Positions 58,046-64,000 of a stretch of 64,000 bases of DNA are shown here, piece after piece. The stretch covers positions 43,722 through 107,721 of the forward strand of contig JACRBM010000045.1 in the NCBI GenBank assembly GCA_016219275.1. Reading direction: 5' to 3'. The DNA comes from Chloroflexota bacterium. GTDB lineage: Bacteria > Chloroflexota > Anaerolineae > UBA4142. Position 1 is the first letter of the stretch. Every line of letters begins with the position of its first letter. The notes beneath the pieces are model-generated. The model saw only the letters and a list, made by a program, of their open reading frames with translations, was not told the origin of the DNA and did no database searches. The translations under genes were made by a program, and so were the position numbers.

Positions 58046-58122
58046 ACCCTGGCACTTGCCGATGGCATGTCTTTGATTCGATGCTTTGCATCGAGTTATT
58101 GACATGCCCTCGCCGCCAGGGT
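58046..58122 (-). ncRNA. Nested-hairpin element in the dnaE leader
   Basis: Three nested perfect stems: ACCCTGGC/GCCAGGGT (outer, 8 bp), GGCATGTC/GACATGCC (8 bp) and TCGATGC/GCATCGA with a 3-nt loop (7 bp), separated by small symmetric internal loops. A further stem GAGCCAA/TTGGCTC lies just 5' of it on the minus strand (58129-58180). An extended -10 promoter (58193-58201) would place all of this in a dnaE leader of about 188 nt. It may be a regulatory RNA, or an interspersed palindromic repeat; no known riboswitch class is recognised. Confidence 0.45.
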
Positions 58123-58192
58123 AAGCGTGAGCCAAACGATTTTCAGCCATTGGTAATTTGGATGATTGGCGGCTTGGCTCATTACGTTTGGT

Positions 58193-58201
58193 ATTATAGC
58201 A
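58193..58201 (-). promoter_or_regulatory. Extended -10 promoter upstream of dnaE
   Basis: TGCTATAAT on the minus strand is a TGn-extended perfect -10. I see no good -35. Predicted start near 58186. The plus strand around 58199-58344 shows no gene. Confidence 0.45.
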
Positions 58202-58344
58202 CAGATTTTCTTGGACGGCGCATAGAGTTGGACGACTTGAACAAATTTTAAGGCACGCCTAATGTACCGCAATTGATCGCTCCAACAATCTGGGAACGGA
58301 ACGCGGTCGGTTCCCTTCACCGTGAAAAAATTTTGGCGCAGCGA

Positions 58345-58373
58345 TTGACATTTGGGTACTCCTGTGCTAAGAT
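58345..58373 (+). promoter_or_regulatory. Promoter of the yacL-like operon or a small RNA
   Basis: TTGACA (58345-58350), a 17-nt spacer and TAAGAT (58368-58373) with a TGn extension. Predicted start near 58380. It is 180 bp upstream of the PIN-TRAM gene start at 58556. Confidence 0.65.
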
Positions 58374-58379
58374 GATGCT

Positions 58380-58528
58380 GACAACAACCAAATCATTTTC
58401 CCAGCCACCTAACTGCATAAATCGCTTGTGCTCGGAGACACGCCAGTCGGTTCGTTATTAATGCTCTGCAATTGTAATTTTTCTTTTTCTTGGTCGGTGG
58501 AGTGTGCCTCGAAGCGCACTCTTTTTTT
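58380..58528 (+). ncRNA. Candidate small RNA or attenuated leader
   Basis: The interval begins at a good predicted promoter and ends in an intrinsic terminator (58500-58528). It could be a self-contained RNA of about 150 nt or a leader that controls read-through into the PIN-TRAM operon. A short frame in the middle lacks a ribosome-binding site. No antiterminator pairing is obvious to me. Confidence 0.4.
58500..58528 (+). terminator. Intrinsic terminator ahead of the yacL-like gene
   Basis: GAGTGTGC/GCGCACTC (one G-T pair), loop CTCGAA, then seven T. It lies 28 bp before the ATG at 58556 and just before the GGAGGAGG ribosome-binding site. Confidence 0.75.
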
Positions 58529-58555
58529 GCGGCGCGGCGCTGGGAGGAGGTCACG

Positions 58556-59602
58556 ATGGGCATCGAACTACTCCTCCGCATTGTGGGGATGATTGTTTTT
58601 GCAATCATTGGCTGGCGCATCGGCGATTCGCTTGGCGCCGGTCCTGACACGATCCGTTACGTCATTATCCTCGTCCTGGCTGGCGCGGCGCTGGGCTTGC
58701 TTATCACGCCGTGGGTCACGATTCGCCCTTACACATGGGTGCGTCGGACCATTCGGCAAATTCCCGCGCAACAACTGCTCGCCGCGACGATCGGTTTGCT
58801 GATCGGTTTGATCATCGCCGCACTCACCGCCTTTCCGCTCTCCTTCCTACCCAATCCACTTGGCTCGATTTTGCCGTTCGTCTCGCTCATCATTTTCGGT
58901 TATCTCGGCGCGTGGGTGATGATTACGCGCGAGCGCGATTTCTACGCGATTCTCGGCGGACGGTTTGGCAAAGAAGGCGCGACCAAAGCAGCGCCCACCG
59001 ACCGCCAAGTCCTGCTCGACACGAGCGTGATTATTGACGGACGCATCGCGGACATTTCGCACACCGGCTTTATTGACGGCACGATGATGATTCCGCGATT
59101 CGTGCTCGCCGAGTTGCAACACATCGCCGATTCCGCCGATCCGCTGCGCCGCAATCGCGGGCGACGCGGACTGGATATGCTCAACAAATTGCAAAAAGAG
59201 TCCATCGTCCCGATTCGCATCACCGACCTGGATGTCGAAGAGGTGCACGAAGTAGACGACAAACTCGTGCGGCTCGGCAAGAATTTGCGCTGCCCGATTG
59301 TCACGAACGACTATAACCTGAACCGCGTCGCCGAATTGCAAGGTGTGCGCGTGTTGAACATCAACGAGTTGGCGAACGCGATTCGCGCGGTCGTCCTGCC
59401 CGGTGAAACGATGCGCGTGCGCGTGGTGCAAGAAGGCAAAGAGTTGGGGCAAGGCGTCGCGTATCTCGACGACGGCACGATGGTCGTCGTAGACAACGGA
59501 CGGCGCTCGATTGGTAACACGATTGACGTCGTCGTGACGCGAATGTTGCAGACGAATCAGGGGCGCATGATTTTCGCCGCGCCGGCGGATGAGAAAAAAT
59601 AA
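58556..59602 (+). CDS. PIN-TRAM domain membrane protein (YacL-like)
   Basis: A 348-residue protein. Four N-terminal membrane helices (about 1-130; for example LLLRIVGMIVFAIIGWRIG) are followed by a PIN nuclease domain with LLDTSVIIDGRIADISHTGF and VTNDYNLNRVAELQGVRVLN, carrying the acidic residues expected for metal-dependent RNase activity. A C-terminal TRAM domain (GETMRVRVVQEGKELGQGVA) binds RNA. This is the layout of YacL-type proteins of Gram-positive bacteria and relatives. GGAGGAGG precedes the ATG. The MntA gene follows immediately. Confidence 0.9.
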   Translation: MGIELLLRIVGMIVFAIIGWRIGDSLGAGPDTIRYVIILVLAGAALGLLITPWVTIRPYTWVRRTIRQIPAQQLLAATIGLLIGLIIAALTAFPLSFLPNPLGSILPFVSLIIFGYLGAWVMITRERDFYAILGGRFGKEGATKAAPTDRQVLLDTSVIIDGRIADISHTGFIDGTMMIPRFVLAELQHIADSADPLRRNRGRRGLDMLNKLQKESIVPIRITDLDVEEVHEVDDKLVRLGKNLRCPIVTNDYNLNRVAELQGVRVLNINELANAIRAVVLPGETMRVRVVQEGKELGQGVAYLDDGTMVVVDNGRRSIGNTIDVVVTRMLQTNQGRMIFAAPADEKK

Positions 59603-59603
59603 G

Positions 59604-60050
59604 ATGCGCGAGAAAAAAGGCAAGATCGAAATCGCTCCACTCGAACAACTGATTCCGATTTTTGCCGCGGATGCGGGCATTGTGCTCGCGTATCTGTTCG
59701 GCTCGTATGCGCGCGGCGACGCCCACGCGTTGAGCGATGTGGACATCGCCCTCTTGCTTTCGCCTACCGTGTCCCGCGACGCGTACTTGAATTATCGCGT
59801 CGAATACATTTCTCAAATCAGTCGCCTGCTCCACGATGACCGAGTGGATGTAGTGATTCTCAACACCGCGCCGCCACTCCTCGCGCACGAAGCGATCAAA
59901 GGGCGTTTGTTGTTCGAGCGGTCGCCGGAAGCGCGCGTGAAATTTGTCGTGGACGCCCAGCGCCAATACCTCGATGTGAAGCATCTTTACGCAATTGATA
60001 ACGCGTACATGAGCCAACGCTTGAAGGAAGGCACGTTTGGTCAGCCCTGA
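59604..60050 (+). CDS. mntA: MntA-type nucleotidyltransferase antitoxin
   Basis: A 148-residue protein with the minimal nucleotidyltransferase motif: AYLFGSYARGDAHALSDVD (GSx10DxD) and a third acidic position in DRVDVVILNTAPPL. Such proteins AMPylate and silence the adjacent HepT RNase in type VII toxin-antitoxin systems. It overlaps the HepT gene by 14 bp. The ATG at 59604 directly follows the PIN-TRAM stop; an alternative ATG at 59589 lies inside that gene. Confidence 0.82.
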   Translation: MREKKGKIEIAPLEQLIPIFAADAGIVLAYLFGSYARGDAHALSDVDIALLLSPTVSRDAYLNYRVEYISQISRLLHDDRVDVVILNTAPPLLAHEAIKGRLLFERSPEARVKFVVDAQRQYLDVKHLYAIDNAYMSQRLKEGTFGQP

Positions 60051-60462
60051 AGTTGTCCGCAAACGTCTTCGTTTACTCGAGGGCTACCTCAGGAAATTGC
60101 AGCGCATCCGCACGAACACCTCGCCGGAAGATTTTCTTTCGGACACTGATAAACAGGACATCGCGGAACGCAATCTGCATTTAGCCATCGAATCGCTCTT
60201 TGATATCGGACAACACATCATCGCAAGTTCGGGCTGGGAACCGGCGGAGGAGTACGCGAGTATTTTTGCGACGTTGCGCCAACACGGCGTCATTGCCGAT
60301 GCGCTATTTGCGCGCACGAGCGGTATGGCTGGCTTTCGCAACCTGCTCGTTCACGAGTACGCCGGGATTGATCATTCTCAGGTCTATGCAATTCTTCAAG
60401 ATCACATGGGCGATTTGCAAGAACTCGCCCACGCGTTTCAAGACTATGTTGGCGAACCATAA
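60037..60462 (+). CDS. hepT: HepT-type RNase toxin
   Basis: A 141-residue all-helical HEPN protein. The catalytic RX4HXY motif is intact as RNLLVHEY near residue 105. The preceding helices (ERNLHLAIESLFDIGQHII) match the family. It would cleave RNA unless modified by MntA. TTG 60037 with AAGGAAGG upstream is the likely start, overlapping the mntA end. A terminator (60496-60525) follows. Confidence 0.85.
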   Translation: MVSPEVVRKRLRLLEGYLRKLQRIRTNTSPEDFLSDTDKQDIAERNLHLAIESLFDIGQHIIASSGWEPAEEYASIFATLRQHGVIADALFARTSGMAGFRNLLVHEYAGIDHSQVYAILQDHMGDLQELAHAFQDYVGEP

Positions 60463-60495
60463 CCAGTTCTACCGATTCGCCTGCGTCTGTACGAC

Positions 60496-60525
60496 GGGGA
60501 CATTGTTTCGCAATGTCCCCTTTCT
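60496..60525 (+). terminator. Terminator after hepT
   Basis: GGGGACATTG / CAATGTCCCC with a TTTCG loop, followed by TTTCT. A 10-bp perfect stem 34 bp after the hepT stop. Confidence 0.7.
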
Positions 60526-60555
60526 CGCGTTGACCTTTATCATCGGAGAAGAATC

Positions 60556-61986
60556 GTGAAAATTTATAATACGCTCACGCGTCAAAAAGAAGAATTCAAA
60601 CCGCTTGTTCAGGACCGCGTGGCGATGTACGTCTGCGGTCCTAATCTTTATGATCCCTGCCACGTTGGACACGCGTTCTCGTACATCGTGTTCGATACGC
60701 TGAAACGTTACTTGCGTTATCGCGGCTACCAAGTGCGCCACGTCCAGAATTTCACCGACATCGAAGACCGCATCATCGCCAAAGCACAAAACCAACAGAC
60801 GACGATTCAGGCGCTCGCCGAGACGTACATTGCGCGCTTTTATCGCGAGATGGACGCGCTCAACATCGAGCGCGCCGACGCGTATCCGCGCGCGACCGGC
60901 GTCATCGGCACGATCATCCAAATCACGCAAGGGCTGATCGAAAAAGGGTACGCATATCAAGTCGAAGGCGATGTCTATTTTCGTGTCCGCAAAGACGACG
61001 ACTACGGCAAGCTCTCGCACCGCCGGCTCGACGAGATGGAAGCTGGCGCGCGCATCGCGGTGGACGAGCGCAAAGACGACCCGCTCGATTTCGCGTTGTG
61101 GAAAGCATCGAAACCGGGCGAACCCAGCTGGGACAGTCCCTGGGGCAAGGGTCGTCCGGGCTGGCACATCGAATGCTCCGCGATGAATCTCGAAACGCAC
61201 GGCGAGCAGATTGACATTCACGGCGGCGGACACGACGTCATCTTTCCACATCACGAAAACGAAATCGCGCAGAGCGAATCGTACACCGGCAAAACGTTCG
61301 CGCGTTACTGGATGCACAACGCGCTCTTGCGTTTGAGCGGCGACACATCGGCTGAGGATAAAATGTCGCGCCATGTTGGCAACACACTGTGGGTCAAGGA
61401 TGCGCTCGAACGGCACGAACCGGACGCGATGCGGCTTTACTTGCTTTCGACGCACTATCGCACGCCGCTCGCGTGGCGCGATGATGACGTGGACGCGACC
61501 GCGCGCGGACTCGACCGTTGGCGCGCCGCGCTCAAAGATTCTACCCCCACCCCCACCCCCACCCCCAACCCCTCCCCCGCTAGCAGGGGAGGCGAAGACG
61601 CGTTGACCCAGTTCGCGCAACAGACGCGCGAAAAATTCATCGCCGCGATGGACGACGACCTGGGTTCGCCGCAAGCGATTGCCGCGCTGCACGAACTCGT
61701 GCGCGAGATCAATCGCGCGCGCGCCGAAAACGCGATACCCGACGCGCTCGCGCCCGCGCAAGCGACTCTGCGCGAACTCGCGGGTATCCTGGGATTGACG
61801 CTGACGATGCGCGAATCGTCCACGCTTGCCGCCGCGCCCTTCATCGAATTGCTCATCGCCGTCCGCAAGGACTTGCGCGCTGCCAAACAGTATGCGCTCT
61901 CCGACAAGGTGCGCGACGAACTTGCAAAACTCGGCATCGCGCTCGAAGATGGTCCGCAAGGTACGACGTGGAAATCGGGCGCGTAG
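60556..61986 (+). CDS. cysS: Cysteinyl-tRNA synthetase
   Basis: A 476-residue class I synthetase. The HIGH-type motif is CHVGHAF after the Zn ligand Cys in VCGPNLYDPCHVGHAFSYIV. Other Zn ligands lie in PGWHIECSAM and HHENEIAQSE. The usual KMSKS loop reads KMSRHVGN (269-276), so the last two residues differ (K to R, S to H). A Pro/Thr repeat (TPTPTPTPNPSPASRGG, 61541-61594) is inserted in frame between the catalytic and C-terminal domains by a REP element. Family length and order are otherwise normal. It should be functional, since no second cysS is visible in the window. Confidence 0.93.
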   Translation: MKIYNTLTRQKEEFKPLVQDRVAMYVCGPNLYDPCHVGHAFSYIVFDTLKRYLRYRGYQVRHVQNFTDIEDRIIAKAQNQQTTIQALAETYIARFYREMDALNIERADAYPRATGVIGTIIQITQGLIEKGYAYQVEGDVYFRVRKDDDYGKLSHRRLDEMEAGARIAVDERKDDPLDFALWKASKPGEPSWDSPWGKGRPGWHIECSAMNLETHGEQIDIHGGGHDVIFPHHENEIAQSESYTGKTFARYWMHNALLRLSGDTSAEDKMSRHVGNTLWVKDALERHEPDAMRLYLLSTHYRTPLAWRDDDVDATARGLDRWRAALKDSTPTPTPTPNPSPASRGGEDALTQFAQQTREKFIAAMDDDLGSPQAIAALHELVREINRARAENAIPDALAPAQATLRELAGILGLTLTMRESSTLAAAPFIELLIAVRKDLRAAKQYALSDKVRDELAKLGIALEDGPQGTTWKSGA

Positions 61987-62029
61987 CGAATAGCCATCTG
62001 TCACCTGTTTGTTCCGGAGAGATAAAGAA

Positions 62030-62221
62030 ATGCCCGCGACAAAAGTATTATCAGTCGAACAACTAGCCAAAGCCCTAGCACGGCTTTCGCCGTCGGAGTA
62101 CGAATCGCTCATCCAAATCTTGGACAAGGAGAACCTCAAAAAACGCCGCACAGTCGTCCATCGCCAAGTCGCCAAAGGTCAAGTCGTGACTGAGCGCACC
62201 TTGTTCAAGAGTCTCGGTTAA
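62030..62221 (+). CDS. Antitoxin of a RelE/ParE-type pair
   Basis: A 63-residue small, charged protein (KVLSVEQLAKALARLSPSEY ... RTLFKSLG) directly before a RelE/ParE-like toxin gene, with which it shares the TAATG overlap. The ATG at 62030 has GGAGAG upstream. The sequence is helical and lacks an obvious ribbon-helix-helix signature, so the class is inferred from position. Confidence 0.65.
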   Translation: MPATKVLSVEQLAKALARLSPSEYESLIQILDKENLKKRRTVVHRQVAKGQVVTERTLFKSLG

Positions 62222-62514
62222 TGTACAACCTCATCATTCCTGACGCTGTTGCCAAAGACGTCAAGCGTCTCGACCGACCGGTTCAACGCAAGCTACGTGA
62301 TGTCCATTCCCCATGCCTCAAAGAGAATCCACATACTGGGGAACAACTTCGTGGTGCGTTGAATGGTATTTGGAGCTATCACTTCAAATTTCGCACGACC
62401 CAGTATCGGATCGCTAACGAGATTCTCGATCAAGAGCAAGAGGTATTGCTCGTAATGATCGGTAAACGCGGTGATTTCTACGAAGCATTGTTGCGCCGCG
62501 TGGGACTGTGGTAG
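62221..62514 (+). CDS. RelE/ParE-family toxin
   Basis: A 97-residue protein of the RelE/ParE superfamily: IPDAVAKDVKRLDRPVQRKL, ENPHTGEQLRGALNGIWSYH, RTTQYRIANEI, LLVMIGKRGDFYEAL. The core GxWxYHFKxRxxxYRI pattern with a final H/K-rich strand matches the mRNA-interferase or gyrase-inhibitor fold; which activity applies cannot be told. rlmB begins immediately after its stop. Confidence 0.82.
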   Translation: MYNLIIPDAVAKDVKRLDRPVQRKLRDVHSPCLKENPHTGEQLRGALNGIWSYHFKFRTTQYRIANEILDQEQEVLLVMIGKRGDFYEALLRRVGLW

Positions 62515-63264
62515 ATGACAGAGTACATTTACGGGCGTCACGCGATTCTTGAAGCACTGCGCGCCGAACGCCGCGTTGAAGAAATTCTCGTTGCGCGCGG
62601 CACGCACGCGCAAGGCGCACTCAATGAACTGCTCACGCTCGCGAAGAATGCGCGGATTCCCGTGCGCGAAATGCCGCGCGCCGAGCTGGACAAACTCGCA
62701 CATAATCACCAAGGGGTGCTCGCGCGGCTGGGCGAATTCGTGTACGCCGAGATCGAAGATTTGCTCGCCGTCGCGCGTGAACGCGGCGAGCCGGCATTGC
62801 TGTTGATGCTCGATTCGGTGCAAGACCCGCAGAATTTTGGCGCGTTGTTAAGAACCGCGGAAGCCATCGGCGTTCACGGCGTCATCATTGCGGAGCGCCG
62901 TTCGGTCGGCGTGACGCCGGCAGTCGTCAAGGCATCCGCCGGCGCGGTGAATCATCTCCGCATCGCGCGCGTGACGAATCTCGCGCGCACCATCGAAGAA
63001 CTCAAACGCGCGAATGTCTGGGTTGTCGGCGTGGAGAACGATCCGCGCGCGCAAGAGTTTGATCGCGTAGATTACAACATGGATACCGCATTCGTCCTGG
63101 GAAGCGAAGGGGCGGGGCTGGGTCGGCTGGTCAGTGAAAAGTGCGATCTGCTCGTGCGCCTGCCGATGTGGGGTAAGATCGGCTCGCTCAATGTCGCGGT
63201 TGCCGGTTCGATCATCCTTTACACTGCGAAACGGGGACAGAAACCAAGACCCGAAGGGTTTTAG
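62515..63264 (+). CDS. rlmB: 23S rRNA 2'-O-methyltransferase of the RlmB/TrmH family
   Basis: A 249-residue SPOUT methyltransferase. An N-terminal substrate domain starts YIYGRHAILEALRAERRVEE. Motif 1 is LLMLDSVQDPQNFGALLRTA, motif 2 is FVLGSEGAGLGRLVSEKCD and motif 3 is LPMWGKIGSLNVAVAGSIIL (SLNVAVA). It methylates a conserved guanosine of 23S rRNA (position equivalent to G2251). The ATG follows the toxin stop directly, so the genes are coupled. The stop codon is the loop of a 16-bp terminator hairpin. Confidence 0.92.
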   Translation: MTEYIYGRHAILEALRAERRVEEILVARGTHAQGALNELLTLAKNARIPVREMPRAELDKLAHNHQGVLARLGEFVYAEIEDLLAVARERGEPALLLMLDSVQDPQNFGALLRTAEAIGVHGVIIAERRSVGVTPAVVKASAGAVNHLRIARVTNLARTIEELKRANVWVVGVENDPRAQEFDRVDYNMDTAFVLGSEGAGLGRLVSEKCDLLVRLPMWGKIGSLNVAVAGSIILYTAKRGQKPRPEGF

Positions 63265-63280
63265 AAACCCTTCGGGTCTT
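63246..63280. terminator. Terminator hairpin containing the rlmB stop
   Basis: 16-bp perfect arms AAGACCCGAAGGGTTT / AAACCCTTCGGGTCTT. The three loop bases TAG are the rlmB stop codon. TTACTTTTT follows. It also ends the convergent gene at 63287. Confidence 0.8.
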
Positions 63281-63286
63281 TACTTT

Positions 63287-64000
63287 TTAGAACGTTGTCT
63301 CCGCGTGAATGAACGCGGTCTCTCCTTGCACGTTCACCTCGATCACACGTCCGCCAATCGTCACGAGATACAAACCGTCCTCCGTCGCAGGGTATTCGAA
63401 TCCGCCGTCGCCGTACTGCGGCGCGGTCCCGCTGACCAACTTAGTTTGATTACCTTGTGGGTCTTGAATCACTAGCGTGATTCCACGACGCGGAAGCGCG
63501 CCGGCAATCATGCGCTCGCCCGGCAAACTATCCACGTGAACGCGTTTGGCAATCACCGATGACGTTTCTTGTGATAGTGGCGCTGTCGGTTTTGGTTGTG
63601 GTGGAGGTGTTGCCTCCTTGATCTCGCGCGGCACTGGCATAATCACCGGCATATCGAGTGGAACGCGCGGCGCGAGTGGTTCGGCTGAACTAAGTGTCGT
63701 CGGCAAAATCAACGGCACGCGTGGTTCCTGGGTCGGCTCGATAGGCGCGACCGGTTCGCTCGCGATGGGCGCGACCGGCGGCGTCGGCAAAATCAACGGC
63801 ACGCGTGGTTCCTGGGTCGGCTCGATAGGCGCGACCGGTTCGCTCGCGATGGGCGCGACCGGCGGCGTCGGCAAATTCAACGGCACGCGCAGTTCCTGGG
63901 TCGGCTCGATAGGCGCGACCGGTTCGCTCGCGATGGGCGCGACCGGCGGCGTCGGCAAATTCAACGGCACGCGCAGTTCCTGGGTCGGCTCGACGGGCGC
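63287..64000 (-). CDS. Protein with 28-residue Pro-rich repeats, 5' partial
   Basis: The frame is open at the window edge. The visible N-proximal part consists of 28-residue repeats (VPLILPTPPVAPIASEPVAP, then IEPTQEPR) encoded by an 84-bp tandem repeat from 63717 to the edge (three full copies and the start of a fourth). A second Pro-rich linker follows. The final 85 residues form a small beta-rich domain (GITLVIQDPQGNQTKLVSG ... LYLVTIGGRVIEVNVQGETA), which looks like a surface or stalk-borne module. Function unknown; the repeat number may vary between strains. Confidence 0.7.
   Translation of the reverse strand, partial: APVEPTQELRVPLNLPTPPVAPIASEPVAPIEPTQELRVPLNLPTPPVAPIASEPVAPIEPTQEPRVPLILPTPPVAPIASEPVAPIEPTQEPRVPLILPTTLSSAEPLAPRVPLDMPVIMPVPREIKEATPPPQPKPTAPLSQETSSVIAKRVHVDSLPGERMIAGALPRRGITLVIQDPQGNQTKLVSGTAPQYGDGGFEYPATEDGLYLVTIGGRVIEVNVQGETAFIHAETTF
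63717..64000. repeat. 84-bp tandem repeat
   Basis: Units begin at 63717, 63801, 63885 and 63969 (the last cut by the edge) and are nearly identical. The unit length is a multiple of three and stays in frame with the Pro-rich protein. Confidence 0.9.

Noticed and set aside
58030..58320. Small frames on both strands between dnaE and the PIN-TRAM gene
   Set aside because: They have no ribosome-binding sites and are built from the nested palindromes.
63717..64000. CRISPR or second DGR repeat
   Set aside because: Direct 84-bp units without spacers that encode a Pro-rich protein repeat; no adenine-biased variation.

Overview
The window reads as a chromosomal segment of a GC-rich bacterium, most likely a Chloroflexota (Anaerolineae-like) member. 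That assignment is an inference from gene content (a TPR-CHAT protease, NACHT proteins, an NFACT/RqcH protein, FemAB-like and GT-C proteins), from the very high density of short palindromic repeats between and inside genes, and from codon style. No rRNA is present; there is one tRNA-Leu(GAG).

Region 1 (1-2234): the tail of a phospholipase D-like gene and a fabF-type ketosynthase. Region 2 (2298-15540) is the most remarkable part. It holds an XRE/helical-repeat regulator facing a 63-residue Cys-rich exported peptide, a 1056-residue TPR-CHAT (caspase-like) protease, and, divergent from the protease, a complete diversity-generating retroelement (DGR). The DGR consists of a reverse transcriptase, an Avd accessory protein, one 115-bp template repeat (TR, 12272-12386) and two 115-bp variable repeats (VR). 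The VRs are the 3' ends of two different NACHT NTPases that end in a formylglycine-generating-enzyme (FGE/C-type-lectin) fold. Differences from the TR fall overwhelmingly on TR adenines, and both VRs are followed by the same hairpin. I read this as a mutable NLR-like recognition module next to a suicide-type protease and a possible peptide-sensing switch.

Region 3 (15597-32389): tRNA-Leu with a near-perfect promoter and terminator, two unrecognised genes, a six-hairpin glycosidase and a GH2 mannosidase, a GT4 glycosyltransferase, a GNAT/FemAB-like protein, a penicillin acylase-family hydrolase, birA, a family 5 uracil-DNA glycosylase, an SH3-like lipoprotein and an NFACT/RqcH protein. Region 4 (32566-45226) is a minus-strand polysaccharide-utilisation operon: LacI regulator, SDR dehydrogenase, two cytoplasmic heparinase II/III-type proteins, two sugar ABC permeases, a solute-binding lipoprotein and a large lyase lipoprotein, with a promoter overlapped by a candidate operator.

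Region 5 (45418-54066): small proteins, a methyltransferase, a secreted alpha/beta hydrolase, a GT-C-like membrane protein, a Uma2 protein, prfB with its programmed +1 frameshift, a DUF559 endonuclease-like gene, a REP array and ftsY. Region 6 (54183-64000): dnaE behind a strongly folded leader, a PIN-TRAM (YacL-like) gene behind a leader containing an intrinsic terminator, a MntA/HepT toxin-antitoxin pair, cysS, a RelE/ParE-type pair, rlmB, and a partial gene with 84-bp tandem repeats.

Three repeat families run through the whole window: GC-rich REP palindromes, AT-rich GAATT-type short repeats, and AAACCTGGTTT hairpins at gene ends. The first two also sit in frame inside several conserved genes and add short low-complexity loops to the proteins.
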